Positions 16,648 to 27,492 of a DNA stretch of 64,000 nt are shown one piece after another (the first letter of the stretch is position 1; each line of letters begins with the position of its first letter). The notes beneath the pieces are model-generated. The model ran no database searches. It had not been told where the DNA came from and was given only the letters and a program-made list of their open reading frames with translations. Source of the stretch: Dermatophilaceae bacterium Soc4.6 (lineage in GTDB: Bacteria; Actinomycetota; Actinomycetes; Actinomycetales; Dermatophilaceae); the NCBI GenBank assembly GCA_039889245.1, contig JAZGVH010000002.1:3286001-3350000 (forward strand), written 5' to 3'. Made by a program: the position numbers and the translations under genes.

Positions 16648-17085
16648 ATGCCCCCCAAGTCCAAGAAGGTCTCCGGCTTCATCAAGCTGCAGATCAACGC
16701 CGGTGCGGCCACCCCCGCGCCGCCGGTCGGTCCGGCCCTCGGTCAGCACGGCGTCAACATCATGGAGTTCGTCAAGGCCTACAACGCCGCGACCGAGTCC
16801 CAGCGCGGCAACGTGATCCCCGTCGAGATCACCGTCTACGAAGACCGCTCGTTCACCTTCATCACCAAGACGCCGCCCGCGGCCGAGCTGATCAAGAAGG
16901 CGGCCGGCGTGCCCAAGGGCTCCGGCGAGCCCCACAAGACCAAGGTCGCCAAGCTCACCGGCGACCAGGTCCGCGAGATCGCCGCCGCCAAGATGGAGGA
17001 CCTCAACGCGCACGACGTCGAGGCCGCCGCCAAGATCATCGCCGGCACCGCCCGGTCGATGGGCATCACCACCGAGGGTTACTGA
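16648..17085 (+). CDS. rplK: 50S ribosomal protein L11
   Basis: This 145-residue uL11 forms the stalk base with 23S rRNA at the GTPase-associated centre. The N-terminal domain shows the proline-rich segment [19 protein letters not shown] near residue 20; the C-terminal rRNA-binding domain shows [20 protein letters not shown] near residue 92 and ends [13 protein letters not shown]. The proline cluster contacted by thiostrepton-type antibiotics is intact. It is 84 bases after nusG and 85 before the rplA start, in the usual operon order. Confidence 0.97.
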   Translation: MPPKSKKVSGFIKLQINAGAATPAPPVGPALGQHGVNIMEFVKAYNAATESQRGNVIPVEITVYEDRSFTFITKTPPAAELIKKAAGVPKGSGEPHKTKVAKLTGDQVREIAAAKMEDLNAHDVEAAAKIIAGTARSMGITTEGY

Positions 17086-17170
17086 CCCTCGGGGGCTCCT
17101 GCCCCCAGTGGGAGGGCCAGCGCTGGTCCGCACCACGACTCCCCACCCGTTCTCTCGAAGGAGCAGCACC

Positions 17171-17890
17171 ATGAAGCGCAGCAAGGCCTACACCGCCGCC
17201 GCGGAGAAGATCGACTCGAGCCGGATGTATGCACCGCTCGAGGCCGTCCGCCTGGCCCGTGACACGTCCCTGACGACGTACGACTCGACCGTCGAGGTCG
17301 CCATGCGCCTCGGCGTCGACCCCCGCAAGGCCGACCAGATGGTCCGTGGGACGGTCAACCTGCCCCACGGCACCGGCAAGGTCGCCCGCGTCCTGGTCTT
17401 CGCCAACGGCGACAAGGCCGAGGCGGCCCGAGAGGCCGGAGCCGACTTCGTCGGCTCCGACGACATGCTGGAGAAGGTGTCCGGTGGCTGGCTCGACTTC
17501 GACGCCGTCGTCGCGACGCCCGACATGATGGGCAAGGTCGGTCGTCTGGGCAAGGTCCTCGGCCCGCGTGGCCTGATGCCGAACCCCAAGACGGGCACGG
17601 TGACGATGGACGTCGCCAAGGCCGTCACCGACATCAAGGGCGGAAAGATCGAGTTCCGCACCGACAAGCACTCCAACCTGCACTTCATCATCGGCAAGGT
17701 CTCCTTCGACGAGAAGCTGCTCGTGGAGAACTACGCCGCTGCGCTCGACGAGATCCTGCGGCTCAAGCCGTCCTCGTCCAAGGGGGCCTACATCGAGAAG
17801 GCCACCATGGCCACGACGATGGGCCCGGGCATCCCGCTCGACTACCGGCGCACGCGCAACCTCCTCGTCGAGGACGAGGCGACCGCCTGA
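17171..17890 (+). CDS. rplA: 50S ribosomal protein L1
   Basis: This 239-residue uL1 forms the mobile L1 stalk that helps release E-site tRNA, and in many bacteria it represses its own operon by binding the mRNA. The signature [16 protein letters not shown] lies near residue 134. ATG 17171 is chosen because GAAGGAGC sits 5-12 bases upstream and the product starts [15 protein letters not shown]; the open frame upstream has no homology to L1. It is the last gene of secE-nusG-rplKA and is followed by a strong terminator. Confidence 0.97.
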   Translation: MKRSKAYTAAAEKIDSSRMYAPLEAVRLARDTSLTTYDSTVEVAMRLGVDPRKADQMVRGTVNLPHGTGKVARVLVFANGDKAEAAREAGADFVGSDDMLEKVSGGWLDFDAVVATPDMMGKVGRLGKVLGPRGLMPNPKTGTVTMDVAKAVTDIKGGKIEFRTDKHSNLHFIIGKVSFDEKLLVENYAAALDEILRLKPSSSKGAYIEKATMATTMGPGIPLDYRRTRNLLVEDEATA

Positions 17891-17912
17891 GCGGCACGCC
17901 CCTGACGTGGTA

Positions 17913-17946
17913 GCGCCCGGCCCCCTCCGAGGAGGGGACCGGGCGC
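17913..17946 (+). terminator. Intrinsic terminator after rplA
   Basis: A long GC stem, GCGCCCGGCCCCCTCC against GGAGGGGACCGGGCGC, has one internal mismatch and is followed by TTCGTCGTC. It ends the secE-nusG-rplKA unit. Confidence 0.75.
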
Positions 17947-18227
17947 TTCGTCGTCCCGCGGCCACCCGGTGGCGTCGATGCGGGGGGACCCGACGCGTCC
18001 GTGGTGGTGTCGACGCACGGGTGCCCTCGGGGTGGAGGGCCGCCGATGCGGAGCCGGGTCGGTGGTGGGGGTACCACCGTTCGGCGTGCTGTGCGGGATC
18101 CGACGGTGCTGCACCACGAGGGTAGACGCTGAACCGGGTCAGCGACAGGGTGAGTCGCTGGTTCGTGCCATTCGGACGATGCAGAGGGAGCAACAGACCG
18201 TCCGCCGCCGAGGCAGGTCCGCTCGTG
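17947..18227 (+). other. Non-coding stretch upstream of the rplJ promoter
   Basis: No open frame here resembles a protein, and the six-frame translations are arginine-rich shadow frames. GC hairpins are present around GGTACCACC (18070) and CGGTGCTGCACCACG (18104). A TAGACG near 18123 could be a second, weak -10 element. Confidence 0.4.
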
Positions 18228-18257
18228 TTGACCTCGGGGCCACCGACCACGTACGGT
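18228..18257 (+). promoter_or_regulatory. Promoter of rplJ-rplL
   Basis: TTGACC at 18228-18233 and TACGGT at 18252-18257 are separated by 18 bases. This is the best consensus match in the window, and places transcription start near 18264, over 200 bases before rplJ. Confidence 0.7.
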
Positions 18258-18279
18258 GGGCAACGACCACAGACCGCCG

Positions 18280-18424
18280 GTTGTCCGGCTCCCGCTCCTG
18301 CGGGTGCCAGGCCGAAGGTCCCGCAACGCGGGCATCCAGCGCAGGCCATCGAGTTCCTCTGAGGACGCGCCTCACGGCGTCGCTTTCATCCGAGCCCCGT
18401 GCCTGCGCCGGGGCTCTTGTCGTG
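18280..18424 (+). promoter_or_regulatory. Ribosomal protein L10 leader (L10-binding mRNA structure)
   Basis: The transcribed leader of rplJ contains GGCCGAAGGTCCCGC, CCAGCGCAGGCC and several short pairing blocks that resemble the L10 leader found upstream of rplJL. It ends with a hairpin at 18392-18416 (GAGCCCCG against CGGGGCTC) followed by TTGTCGTG. In other bacteria the L10-(L12)n complex binds this structure and represses rplJL translation. The terminal hairpin could also act as an attenuator. Identification is by position and motif resemblance, not by a covariance search. Confidence 0.6.
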
Positions 18425-18474
18425 TGACCGGACGCTTTCGCCCGCGGTCGTCATGCAACGGATAAGGAGGCCCG

Positions 18475-19113
18475 ATGGCCAACGCGGAGAAGACCGCCGC
18501 CATCGCCGAGCTCGCGGAGAGCTTCCGCACCTCGGGTGCGGCCGTGCTGACGGAGTACCGCGGCTTGACCGTGAAGCAGCTCACCCTGCTGCGTACCTCG
18601 CTTCGTGAGCACGCCACCTACGCCGTGGTGAAGAACACCCTGACCGAGCTGGCTGCGAAGGAGGCCGGAGTCACGGCCTTCGACGGCCAGCTCCAGGGCC
18701 CGACAGCCATCGCCTTCATCACCGGTGACCCGGTCGAGGCGGCCAAGGGCCTGAGGGACTTCGCCAAGGCCAACCCCCTTCTCGTCATCAAGGGTGGGGT
18801 GCTCGACGGACGGGCCCTCACCCCGGCCGAGATCACCAAGCTCGCGGACCTCGAGTCCCGCGAGGTCCTCCTGGCCAAGATGGCTGGCGCGCTCAAGGCG
18901 TCGCTGACCAACGCGGTCTACCTCTTCGCTGCGCCGTTGGCACAGAGCGTCCGAGTCATCGACGCGCTCCGGGCCAAGGTCGAGGCGGAGGGACCGGCGT
19001 CCCCCGTGGACGACGCCCCCCAGGACGTGGCTCCGCAGGATGCGGAGACCACGCAGGACGCAGAGTCGCAGGACGCTGCACCCCACGACGTCGCCGAGGG
19101 TGGCGACAACTGA
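18475..19113 (+). CDS. rplJ: 50S ribosomal protein L10
   Basis: This 212-residue uL10 anchors L7/L12 dimers on the ribosomal stalk. The core reads [29 protein letters not shown], with YAVVKNTL near residue 58 and AALKAS-type helix residues before the L12-binding C-terminal helix. About 40 residues after position 172 form an Asp/Gln/Ala-rich acidic tail with repeated QDA units, longer than in most L10 proteins. The start has the strong ribosome-binding site AAGGAGG. rplL follows 78 bases later. Confidence 0.96.
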   Translation: MANAEKTAAIAELAESFRTSGAAVLTEYRGLTVKQLTLLRTSLREHATYAVVKNTLTELAAKEAGVTAFDGQLQGPTAIAFITGDPVEAAKGLRDFAKANPLLVIKGGVLDGRALTPAEITKLADLESREVLLAKMAGALKASLTNAVYLFAAPLAQSVRVIDALRAKVEAEGPASPVDDAPQDVAPQDAETTQDAESQDAAPHDVAEGGDN

Positions 19114-19191
19114 CCGGACGGCATCCTGCCGCACGGTTCGCACCTTAACCACCGCCACTCTTCTGGCACCACCTGATGGAAGGAAGCCACC

Positions 19192-19575
19192 ATGGCTAAG
19201 CTCAGCACCGACGAGCTCCTTGACGCATTCAAGGAGATGACCCTGATCGAGCTCTCCGAGTTCGTGAAGCAGTTCGAGGACACCTTCGGCGTCACCGCCG
19301 CGGCCCCTGTGGCCGTCGCGGCCGCCGGTGGCGGCGCCGCCGCCGTCGAGGAGGTCGAGGAGCAGGACGAGTTCGACGTCGTGCTCGAGGCCGCCGGCGA
19401 CAAGAAGATCCAGGTCATCAAGGAGGTCCGCGCCCTCACGAGCCTGGGCCTGAAGGAGGCCAAGGACCTCGTCGACGGCGCGCCCAAGGCCGTCCTCGAG
19501 AAGGTCGACAAGGCTGCGGCCGAGAAGGCCAAGGAGCAGCTCGAGGGCGCAGGAGCCACCGTCACCCTCAAGTGA
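19192..19575 (+). CDS. rplL: 50S ribosomal protein L7/L12
   Basis: This 127-residue bL12 has the N-terminal dimerisation domain ([21 protein letters not shown]), an Ala/Gly hinge near residues 40-52, and the C-terminal factor-binding domain ([20 protein letters not shown], then [15 protein letters not shown]). It recruits translational GTPases to the ribosome. AAGGAAG precedes the ATG. The gene ends 24 bases before a strong terminator, so most rplJL transcripts should stop before rpoB. Confidence 0.98.
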   Translation: MAKLSTDELLDAFKEMTLIELSEFVKQFEDTFGVTAAAPVAVAAAGGGAAAVEEVEEQDEFDVVLEAAGDKKIQVIKEVRALTSLGLKEAKDLVDGAPKAVLEKVDKAAAEKAKEQLEGAGATVTLK

Positions 19576-19598
19576 CCCTGCGGTCCTGACCGCTGCAC

Positions 19599-19631
19599 GA
19601 GGCCCCGACCGGCACTGCCGGTCGGGGCCTC
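19599..19631 (+). terminator. Strong intrinsic terminator between rplL and rpoB
   Basis: A perfect 15-bp stem, GAGGCCCCGACCGGC with GCCGGTCGGGGCCTC around an ACT loop, is followed by TGCGCGTGT. The T tract is poor, but the stem is among the strongest in the window. Confidence 0.75.
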
Positions 19632-19754
19632 TGCGCGTGTCGGCTCGGGCCCGACCTTGACGCGAGGGCCTGCCATGCGTCACGCTCATGGCGTTCTCGA
19701 CAGGTCCACCAGGTCGCGGCGCACTCCGCGCCCACGGGTGGTGCTTGACTCGAA

Positions 19755-19783
19755 TGGACTTCTGTGCCCTGAGCCGGTACGCT
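19755..19783 (+). promoter_or_regulatory. Promoter of rpoB-rpoC
   Basis: TGGACT at 19755-19760 and TACGCT at 19778-19783 are spaced by 17 bases. They predict a leader of about 165 bases before the rpoB TTG start. A TTGACT at 19745 lies too far from this -10 to pair with it. Confidence 0.5.
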
Positions 19784-19952
19784 GACGCTTTGCGCTGCCT
19801 ATGACCCGTGATCCCCTCCAGCCAGGCGCCCAGTCCACGACCGACGTTCTCGGTTCGTGGCGCTGATCGTGCCATGTCGTGGGGGAGGGGGATCTGGTCC
19901 ACGGTAGCCGCCCGATAGTCACCGCTCAGTAAGGCCCGTGGAAGGACCCTCC

Positions 19953-22900
19953 TTGGCTGCCTCGCGCACCGCGTCCCAGAAAGTGTCCACCGCACGGACG
20001 GCTTCGGGCCGTCTGTCATTCGCCCAGATCCGCGAACCCCTCGAGGTCCCCGACCTCCTGGCGCTCCAGACCGAGAGCTTCGACTGGCTCCTCGGCAACG
20101 AGCGCTGGCAGGGTCGCGTCGCCGCGGCCAAGTCCGCCGGACGCACCGATGTCCCGGACCGCTCCGGTCTCGAGGAGATCTTCGAGGAGATCTCCCCCAT
20201 CGAGGACTTCTCCGGCTCGATGTCGCTCTCGTTCCGCGACCACCGCTTCGAAGAGACCCGCAAGACCATCGAGTCCTGCAAGGAGCGCGACCAGACCTAC
20301 GACGCGCCCCTGTTCGTCACCGCCGAGTTCATGAACACCAACACCGGTGAGATCAAGAGCCAGACGGTCTTCATGGGCGACTTCCCGCTCATGACCGAGC
20401 GCGGCACCTTCATCATCAACGGCACCGAGCGCGTCGTCGTCTCGCAGCTCGTGCGCAGCCCGGGTGTCTACTTCGAGCGCCAGCCCGACCGCACGTCCGA
20501 CAAGGACGTCTACCAGGCCCGGGTCATCCCCAGCCGTGGGGCCTGGCTCGAGTTCGAGATCGACAAGCGCGACATGGTCGGCGTGCGCGTCGACCGCAAG
20601 CGCAAGCAGTCGGTCACCGTGCTGCTCAAGGCGCTCGGCTGGACCGAGGCGCAGATCCTCGAGGAGTTCGGCGAGTTCGAGTCGATGCGGCTCACCCTGG
20701 AGAAGGACCACACCCAGGGCCAGGACGACGCGCTGCTCGACATCTACCGCAAGCTGCGTCCCGGCGAGCCCCCGACGAAGGAGGCCGCGCAGACCCTGCT
20801 CGACAACCTCTACTTCAACCCGAAGCGCTACGACCTGGCCAAGGTCGGTCGCTACAAGATCAACAAGAAGCTCGGGGTCGAGGCCGAGCTCGGCGCGTCC
20901 ACGCTCTCGATCGACGACGTGGTCGCCACGATCCGCTACCTCGTCTCCCTGCACGCCGGCGAGCAGACCATGCCCGGCCGTCGTGACGGGCACGACCAGG
21001 CCATGCGCGTCGAGGTCGATGACATCGACCACTTCGGCAACCGCCGCCTGCGCAGCGTCGGCGAGCTCATCCAGAACCAGGTCCGCACCGGCCTGTCCCG
21101 GATGGAGCGTGTCGTGCGCGAGCGGATGACGACCCAGGACGTCGAGGCCATCACGCCGCAGACCCTGATCAACATCCGCCCGGTCGTGGCCTCGATCCGC
21201 GAGTTCTTCGGCACCAGCCAGCTCTCGCAGTTCATGGACCAGAACAACCCGCTCGCGGGTCTGACCCACAAGCGGCGGCTGTCGGCCCTCGGCCCGGGTG
21301 GTCTCTCCCGCGACCGCGCCGGCATGGAGGTCCGCGACGTCCACCCGTCGCACTACGGCCGCATGTGCCCGATCGAGACCCCTGAGGGCCCGAACATCGG
21401 CCTCATCGGCTCGCTCGCGTCCTACGGGCGGATCAACGCCTTCGGGTTCGTCGAGACGCCGTACCGCAAGGTGGTCAACGGGCAGGTCACCGATGACGTC
21501 GCCTACCTCTCGGCCGACGAGGAGGACGAGTTCGTCGTGGCGCAGGCCAACGCGCCGCTGACCGACGACGACCACTTCGCCGAGGACACCGTGCTCGTGC
21601 GCACCAAGCAGGGCGAGGTCGAGCTCGTCAACGCCCTCGACGTGGACTACATGGACGTCTCCGCGCGTCAGATGGTCTCGGCGGCGACGGCGCTCATCCC
21701 GTTCCTCGAGCACGACGACGCCAACCGGGCCCTCATGGGGTCCAACATGCAGCGTCAGGCGGTGCCGCTGGTCAAGTCCGAGGCCCCGCTCGTGGGCACG
21801 GGTATGGAGTTCCGTGCGGCCCTCGACTCCGGCGACGTCGTCCTGGCCACCGCGCCGGGTGTCGTCGCTGAGGTCAGTGCCGACCTGGTCACCGTCGCCA
21901 ACGACGACGGCACGTACCAGACCTACCGGATCCGCAAGTTCGACCGCTCCAACCAGGGCAACTGCTACAACCAGGTCGTCCTCGTCAACGAGGGTGACCG
22001 GCTGGAGAAGGGCTCGGTCATCGCCGACGGTCCCGCCACCGATGGTGGCGAGATGGCGCTGGGTCGCAACCTGCTGGTGGCGTTCATGCCGTGGGAGGGT
22101 CACAACTACGAGGACGCGATCATCCTCAGCCAGCGTCTGGTGCAGGACGACGTCCTCTCCTCGATCCACATCGAGGAGCACGAGGTCGACGCCCGCGACA
22201 CCAAGCTCGGCCCCGAGGAGATCACGCGGGACATCCCCAACGTCTCCGAGGACGTGCTGGCCGACCTCGACGAGCGCGGCATCATCCGCATCGGCGCCGA
22301 GGTCCGCGACGGCGACCTGCTCGTCGGCAAGGTCACGCCCAAGGGCGAGACCGAGCTGACCCCGGAGGAGCGCCTGCTGCGCGCCATCTTCGGTGAGAAG
22401 GCCCGTGAGGTCCGCGACACCTCTCTGAAGGTCCCCCACGGCGAGACCGGCACGGTCATCGGCGTGAAGGTCTTCGACAAGGACGAGGGCGACGACCTGC
22501 CCCCGGGTGTCAACCAGCTCGTGCGGGTCTACGTCGCCAACAAGCGCAAGATCACCGACGGTGACAAGCTCGCCGGCCGTCACGGCAACAAGGGCGTCAT
22601 CTCCAAGATCCTGCCCGTCGAGGACATGCCGTTCCTCGAGGACGGCACCCCGGTCGACGTCGTGCTCAACCCGCTCGGTGTGCCCGGCCGCATGAACATC
22701 GGCCAGGTGCTCGAGCTCCACCTCGGCTGGGCCGCCTCGCGCGGCTGGAAGATCGAGGGCGAGCCCGACTGGGCGAAGGTCATCCCGCAGGACGCCCACG
22801 AGGCGCCGGCGGGGAGCCGGGTCGCCAGCCCCGTCTTCGACGGTGCCGGCGAGGACGTCATCACCGGTCTGCTCGACTCGACGCTCAAGACGCGCGACGA

Positions 22901-23438
22901 CGTGCGCCTGATCGACAAGTCGGGCAAGGCGCTGCTCTTCGACGGCCGCTCCGGCGAGCCGTACCCCGAGCCGGTGTCGGTGGGCTACATGTACATCCTC
23001 AAGCTCCACCACCTCGTCGACGACAAGATCCACGCACGCTCCACGGGTCCCTACTCGATGATCACCCAGCAGCCGCTCGGCGGTAAGGCCCAGTTCGGTG
23101 GCCAGCGCTTCGGTGAGATGGAGGTCTGGGCCCTCGAGGCGTACGGCGCGGCCTACACCCTGCAGGAGCTGCTCACGATCAAGTCGGACGACGTCCCCGG
23201 ACGCGTCAAGGTCTACGAGGCGATCGTCAAGGGCGAGAACATCCCCGACTCCGGCATCCCCGAGTCGTTCAAGGTGCTCCTCAAGGAGATGCAGTCGCTC
23301 TGCCTCAACGTCGAGGTGCTGTCCTCGGACGGCCAGGCGATCGAGATGCGCGACAGCGACGAGGACGTCTTCCGGGCGGCCGAGGAGCTGGGCATCGACC
23401 TGTCGCGGCGCGAGCCGAGCAGCGTCGAAGAGGTCTGA
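19953..23438 (+). CDS. rpoB: DNA-directed RNA polymerase beta subunit
   Basis: This 1161-residue beta subunit forms one pincer and much of the catalytic centre of RNA polymerase. The rifampicin pocket lies at about residues 420-450 ([18 protein letters not shown] then [14 protein letters not shown]); the positions equivalent to E. coli D516, H526 and S531 are wild type and S522 is Ala. [17 protein letters not shown] and [14 protein letters not shown] are intact. TTG 19953 with GAAGGA before it gives MAASRTAS, matching actinobacterial RpoB; GTG 19938 would add five residues that include the ribosome-binding site itself. rpoC follows after 94 bases. Confidence 0.97.
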   Translation: MAASRTASQKVSTARTASGRLSFAQIREPLEVPDLLALQTESFDWLLGNERWQGRVAAAKSAGRTDVPDRSGLEEIFEEISPIEDFSGSMSLSFRDHRFEETRKTIESCKERDQTYDAPLFVTAEFMNTNTGEIKSQTVFMGDFPLMTERGTFIINGTERVVVSQLVRSPGVYFERQPDRTSDKDVYQARVIPSRGAWLEFEIDKRDMVGVRVDRKRKQSVTVLLKALGWTEAQILEEFGEFESMRLTLEKDHTQGQDDALLDIYRKLRPGEPPTKEAAQTLLDNLYFNPKRYDLAKVGRYKINKKLGVEAELGASTLSIDDVVATIRYLVSLHAGEQTMPGRRDGHDQAMRVEVDDIDHFGNRRLRSVGELIQNQVRTGLSRMERVVRERMTTQDVEAITPQTLINIRPVVASIREFFGTSQLSQFMDQNNPLAGLTHKRRLSALGPGGLSRDRAGMEVRDVHPSHYGRMCPIETPEGPNIGLIGSLASYGRINAFGFVETPYRKVVNGQVTDDVAYLSADEEDEFVVAQANAPLTDDDHFAEDTVLVRTKQGEVELVNALDVDYMDVSARQMVSAATALIPFLEHDDANRALMGSNMQRQAVPLVKSEAPLVGTGMEFRAALDSGDVVLATAPGVVAEVSADLVTVANDDGTYQTYRIRKFDRSNQGNCYNQVVLVNEGDRLEKGSVIADGPATDGGEMALGRNLLVAFMPWEGHNYEDAIILSQRLVQDDVLSSIHIEEHEVDARDTKLGPEEITRDIPNVSEDVLADLDERGIIRIGAEVRDGDLLVGKVTPKGETELTPEERLLRAIFGEKAREVRDTSLKVPHGETGTVIGVKVFDKDEGDDLPPGVNQLVRVYVANKRKITDGDKLAGRHGNKGVISKILPVEDMPFLEDGTPVDVVLNPLGVPGRMNIGQVLELHLGWAASRGWKIEGEPDWAKVIPQDAHEAPAGSRVASPVFDGAGEDVITGLLDSTLKTRDDVRLIDKSGKALLFDGRSGEPYPEPVSVGYMYILKLHHLVDDKIHARSTGPYSMITQQPLGGKAQFGGQRFGEMEVWALEAYGAAYTLQELLTIKSDDVPGRVKVYEAIVKGENIPDSGIPESFKVLLKEMQSLCLNVEVLSSDGQAIEMRDSDEDVFRAAEELGIDLSRREPSSVEEV

Positions 23439-23532
23439 TCGGTGACCGGTCCGGGCGCCTTCGCGGCGCCCGGACCGGGACACCCTCTAAGCATGTTTTT
23501 GCGTCACGAAAGACCACGGAAGAAGGAACCAC

Positions 23533-26500
23533 GTGCTCGACGTCAACTTCTTTGACGAGCTGCGTATCGGTCTCGCTACTGCGGATGACATCCGTCGGTG
23601 GAGCCACGGCGAGGTCAAGAAGCCGGAGACCATCAACTACCGCACGCTCAAGCCCGAGAAGGAGGGCCTGTTCTGCGAGCGCATCTTCGGCCCCACCCGG
23701 GACTGGGAGTGCAACTGCGGCAAGTACAAGCGGGTCCGCTTCAAGGGCATCATCTGCGAGCGCTGCGGCGTCGAGGTCACCCGGGCCAAGGTGCGTCGTG
23801 AGCGGATGGGCCACATCGAGCTCGCCGCCCCCGTCACCCACATCTGGTACTTCAAGGGTGTCCCGAGCCGGCTCGGCTACCTCCTCGACCTCGCCCCGAA
23901 AGACCTCGAGAAGGTCATCTACTTCGCGGCGTACATGATCACGTCGGTCGACGTCGACCAGCGTCACCGCGACCTGCCCTCGCTCGAGGCGCAGATCCAG
24001 GTGGAGAAGAAGGAGATCGAGAACCGTCGCGACTCCGAGATCGACACCCGGGCCAAGCGGCTCGAGAACGACCTCGGCGAGCTCGAGGCCGAGGGCGCGA
24101 AGGCTGACGCCAAGCGCAAGGTCCGTGACGGTGCCGACCGCGAGATGAACGCCATCCGTCGTCGCACCGACCAGCAGGTCGAGCGCCTCGAGCAGGTCTG
24201 GGACCGGTTCAAGAGCCTCAAGGTCCAGGACCTCGAGGGTGACGAGATCCTCTACCGCGAGATGCGCGACCGCTTCGGTCTCTACTTCGAGGGCGGCATG
24301 GGCGCCGCGGCGATCCAGAAGCGCCTGCAGACCTTCGACCTCGCTGCCGAGATCGACATCCTGCGCGAGATCATCGCGACCGGCAAGGGCCAGAAGAAGA
24401 CGCGTGCCCTCAAGCGCCTCAAGGTCGTCACGGCCTTCACGACGACGAGCAACAGCCCCACGGGCATGGTGCTCGACTGCGTCCCGGTCATCCCGCCCGA
24501 CCTGCGCCCGATGGTGCAGCTCGACGGTGGTCGCTTCGCGACGTCCGACCTCAACGACCTCTACCGGCGCGTGATCAACCGGAACAACCGCCTCAAGCGG
24601 CTGCTCGACCTCGGTGCGCCGGAGATCATCGTCAACAACGAGAAGCGGATGCTCCAGGAGGCCGTCGACTCGCTGTTCGACAACGGCCGTCGTGGCCGTC
24701 CGGTCACCGGCCCGGGTAACCGGCCGCTGAAGTCGCTCTCCGACATGCTCAAGGGCAAGCAGGGGCGCTTCCGTCAGAACCTCCTCGGCAAGCGCGTCGA
24801 CTACTCCGGCCGCTCGGTCATCGTCGTCGGCCCGCAGCTGAAGCTCCACCAGTGCGGCCTGCCCAAGCAGATGGCGCTCGAGCTGTTCAAGCCGTTCGTG
24901 ATGAAGCGCCTGGTCGACCTCGACCACGCGCAGAACATCAAGTCGGCCAAGCGGATGGTCGAGCGCAGCAAGCCGGTCGTGTGGGACGTCCTCGAAGAGG
25001 TCATCACCGAGCACCCCGTGCTGCTCAACCGTGCGCCCACCCTGCACCGCCTCGGCATCCAGGCCTTCGAGCCGCAGCTCGTCGAGGGCAAGGCCATCCA
25101 GATCCACCCGCTCGTCTGCACGGCGTTCAACGCCGACTTCGACGGTGACCAGATGGCCGTGCACGTGCCGCTGTCGGCGGAGGCGCAGGCCGAGGCCCGC
25201 ATCCTCATGCTGTCGAGCAACAACATCCTCAAGCCGGCCGACGGTCGCCCCGTGACCATGCCCACCCAGGACATGATCATCGGGCTGTTCCACCTGACGT
25301 CGGAGTCGCCGGAGAACCCGGGCGCCGGACGGGCGTTCACCTCGCCCGCCGAGGCTCGTATGGCGTTCGACGCGGGCGACATCCACCTGGGCTCGATCGT
25401 CAAGATCCGCCTGTCCGACGTCGTGCCCCCGGCCGGCTTCGAGGTGCCCGAGGGTGTCGTCCCCGACGAGGCGGGCATCTACCCGTCCCTCACGCTCGAG
25501 ACGACCCTGGGTCGGGCGCTCTTCAACGAGACCCTCCCGCTGGACTACCCCTTCGTCGACGTCTTCGTCGACAAGAAGCAGCTCTCGACGATCGTCAACG
25601 ACCTCGCCGAGCGCTACTCCAAGGTCCAGGTCGCGGCGTCGCTCGACGCGCTCAAGGAGGCGGGGTTCCACTGGGCCACGCGCTCCGGCATCACCGTCGC
25701 GATCTCCGACGTCGTCACCCCGCCCACCAAGATCAAGATCCTCGAGGACTACGAGGACCGGGCGGCCAAGGTCCAGAAGCTCTACGACCGCGGTGCGATG
25801 ACGGACAACGAGCGTCGTGAGGACCTCATCGAGATCTGGAACGAGGCCACCAACAAGGTCGCGGAGGAGATGCGTCGCAACATCCCCACCACCAACACGA
25901 TCTACAAGATGGTCTCCTCGGGCGCTCGTGGCAACTGGATGCAGCTGCGCCAGATCGCCGGTATGCGAGGCCTGGTCTCGAACCCGAAGGGCGAGATCAT
26001 CCCGCGCCCGATCCGCGCGAACTTCCGCGAGGGTCTGACCGTGCTCGAGTTCTTCATCTCGACCCACGGCTCGCGCAAGGGTCTGGCCGACACGGCGCTG
26101 CGCACGGCCGACTCGGGCTACCTGACCCGTCGACTCGTCGACGTGTCGCAGGACGTCATCGTCCGCGAGGACGACTGCGGCACCGAGCGTGGCCTGACCA
26201 TGCCGATCGCCGACACCGACTCCACAGGCAGCCGCATCCTGCACGAGGACGTCGAGACCAGCGTCTACGCGCGGACCCTGGCCGAGGACGTCGTCCTCGA
26301 CGGGGCCGTGCTGGCGGTGCCCGGCATCGACCTCGGCGACGTCGTCATCGACGCGCTGTTCGTCGCGGGCGTCGACAAGGTGAAGGTCCGCTCGGTCCTC
26401 ACCTGCGACAGCAAGGTCGGCACCTGCGCCCGGTGCTACGGGCGCTCGCTGGCGACCGGCAAGCTCGTCGACATCGGCGAGGCGGTCGGCATCATCGCCG

Positions 26501-27414
26501 CCCAGTCGATCGGTGAGCCCGGCACGCAGCTGACCATGCGCACCTTCCACACCGGTGGTGTGGCCGGTGACGACATCACGCAGGGTCTGCCCCGCGTCGT
26601 CGAGCTCTTCGAGGCACGCACCCCCAAGGGCGTCGCCCCGATCGCCGAGGCGACCGGTCGCATCCAGATCGAGGACACCGACAAGACCCGTCGCATCGTC
26701 CTCACCCCCGACGACGGCAGCGAGGAGCACGCGTACCCCGTCAGCAAGCGGTCGCGCCTCCTCGTCGGCGACGGCGACCACGTCGAGGTCGGCGCCAAGC
26801 TCGTGCAGGGTGCCATCGACCCGAAGCAGGTGCTGCGCATCCTCGGCCCCCGGGCCACGCAGAACTTCCTGGTCGACGAGGTGCAGCGGGTCTACCGTCA
26901 GCAGGGTGTGTCGATCCACGACAAGCACATCGAGGTCATCGTCCGGCAGATGCTGCGCCGGGTGACGGTCATCGAGTCGGGTGACGCCAACATCATCCCC
27001 GGAGACCTCGTCGAGCGCGGGCGCTTCGAGGAGGAGAACCGTCGGGTCATGGCCGAGGGCGGCAAGACTGCTGCCGGTCGTCCCGAGCTCATGGGCATCA
27101 CCAAGGCGTCGCTCGCGACCGAGTCGTGGCTGTCGGCCGCGTCCTTCCAGGAGACGACCCGGGTGCTCACCCAGGCCGCCATGGAGGCCAAGTCCGACCC
27201 GCTGCTCGGCCTCAAGGAGAACGTCATCCTCGGCAAGCTCATCCCGGCCGGCACGGGTCTCCCGCGCTACCGCAACATCTCGGTCGAGCCGACCGAGGAG
27301 GCCAAGGCGGCGATGTACTCCATGCCGAACTACGACGCCTACGACTACTCGTCCTTCGGGTCGGGCGAGGCGATCCGGCTCGACGACGTCAGCCTGGGCT
27401 TCGCCGACAGCTGA
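23533..27414 (+). CDS. rpoC: DNA-directed RNA polymerase beta' subunit
   Basis: This 1293-residue beta' subunit carries the active-site [12 protein letters not shown] near residue 532, whose three aspartates hold the catalytic magnesium. An N-terminal zinc ribbon (CNCGKYK then CERCGVE) lies near residues 60-80, and a coiled coil rich in Lys, Glu and Arg lies near residues 150-240. A second zinc site is visible as [15 protein letters not shown] near residue 957. Length and order match actinobacterial beta'. GTG 23533 has AGAAGGAA upstream. It is cotranscribed with rpoB and closed by an 18-bp terminator hairpin. Confidence 0.98.
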   Translation: MLDVNFFDELRIGLATADDIRRWSHGEVKKPETINYRTLKPEKEGLFCERIFGPTRDWECNCGKYKRVRFKGIICERCGVEVTRAKVRRERMGHIELAAPVTHIWYFKGVPSRLGYLLDLAPKDLEKVIYFAAYMITSVDVDQRHRDLPSLEAQIQVEKKEIENRRDSEIDTRAKRLENDLGELEAEGAKADAKRKVRDGADREMNAIRRRTDQQVERLEQVWDRFKSLKVQDLEGDEILYREMRDRFGLYFEGGMGAAAIQKRLQTFDLAAEIDILREIIATGKGQKKTRALKRLKVVTAFTTTSNSPTGMVLDCVPVIPPDLRPMVQLDGGRFATSDLNDLYRRVINRNNRLKRLLDLGAPEIIVNNEKRMLQEAVDSLFDNGRRGRPVTGPGNRPLKSLSDMLKGKQGRFRQNLLGKRVDYSGRSVIVVGPQLKLHQCGLPKQMALELFKPFVMKRLVDLDHAQNIKSAKRMVERSKPVVWDVLEEVITEHPVLLNRAPTLHRLGIQAFEPQLVEGKAIQIHPLVCTAFNADFDGDQMAVHVPLSAEAQAEARILMLSSNNILKPADGRPVTMPTQDMIIGLFHLTSESPENPGAGRAFTSPAEARMAFDAGDIHLGSIVKIRLSDVVPPAGFEVPEGVVPDEAGIYPSLTLETTLGRALFNETLPLDYPFVDVFVDKKQLSTIVNDLAERYSKVQVAASLDALKEAGFHWATRSGITVAISDVVTPPTKIKILEDYEDRAAKVQKLYDRGAMTDNERREDLIEIWNEATNKVAEEMRRNIPTTNTIYKMVSSGARGNWMQLRQIAGMRGLVSNPKGEIIPRPIRANFREGLTVLEFFISTHGSRKGLADTALRTADSGYLTRRLVDVSQDVIVREDDCGTERGLTMPIADTDSTGSRILHEDVETSVYARTLAEDVVLDGAVLAVPGIDLGDVVIDALFVAGVDKVKVRSVLTCDSKVGTCARCYGRSLATGKLVDIGEAVGIIAAQSIGEPGTQLTMRTFHTGGVAGDDITQGLPRVVELFEARTPKGVAPIAEATGRIQIEDTDKTRRIVLTPDDGSEEHAYPVSKRSRLLVGDGDHVEVGAKLVQGAIDPKQVLRILGPRATQNFLVDEVQRVYRQQGVSIHDKHIEVIVRQMLRRVTVIESGDANIIPGDLVERGRFEEENRRVMAEGGKTAAGRPELMGITKASLATESWLSAASFQETTRVLTQAAMEAKSDPLLGLKENVILGKLIPAGTGLPRYRNISVEPTEEAKAAMYSMPNYDAYDYSSFGSGEAIRLDDVSLGFADS

Positions 27415-27434
27415 CCAGTCACCGCCTGACGACA

Positions 27435-27474
27435 GGGCGGGTGGGCCGGGAGGAGACTCCCGGCCCACCCGCCC
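27435..27474 (+). terminator. Terminator between convergent rpoC and the DUF2142 gene
   Basis: A perfect 18-bp stem (GGGCGGGTGGGCCGGGAG and its complement) with a GAGA tetraloop is followed by TTCGTCGTG. Its position between converging genes suggests it serves both strands. Confidence 0.8.
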
Positions 27475-27492
27475 TTCGTCGTGCCCCGGGGG

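Noticed and set aside
17969-18427. Open frames in the rplA-rplJ gap
   Set aside because: They cross the rplJ promoter and L10 leader and have no protein-like pattern or ribosome-binding site.
20016-23483. Minus-strand open frame of 1155 codons opposite rpoB, and a similar one of 1387 codons opposite rpoC
   Set aside because: These are shadow frames of rpoB and rpoC; Val/Leu/Asp/Glu composition mirrors the sense codons and no family resemblance is seen.
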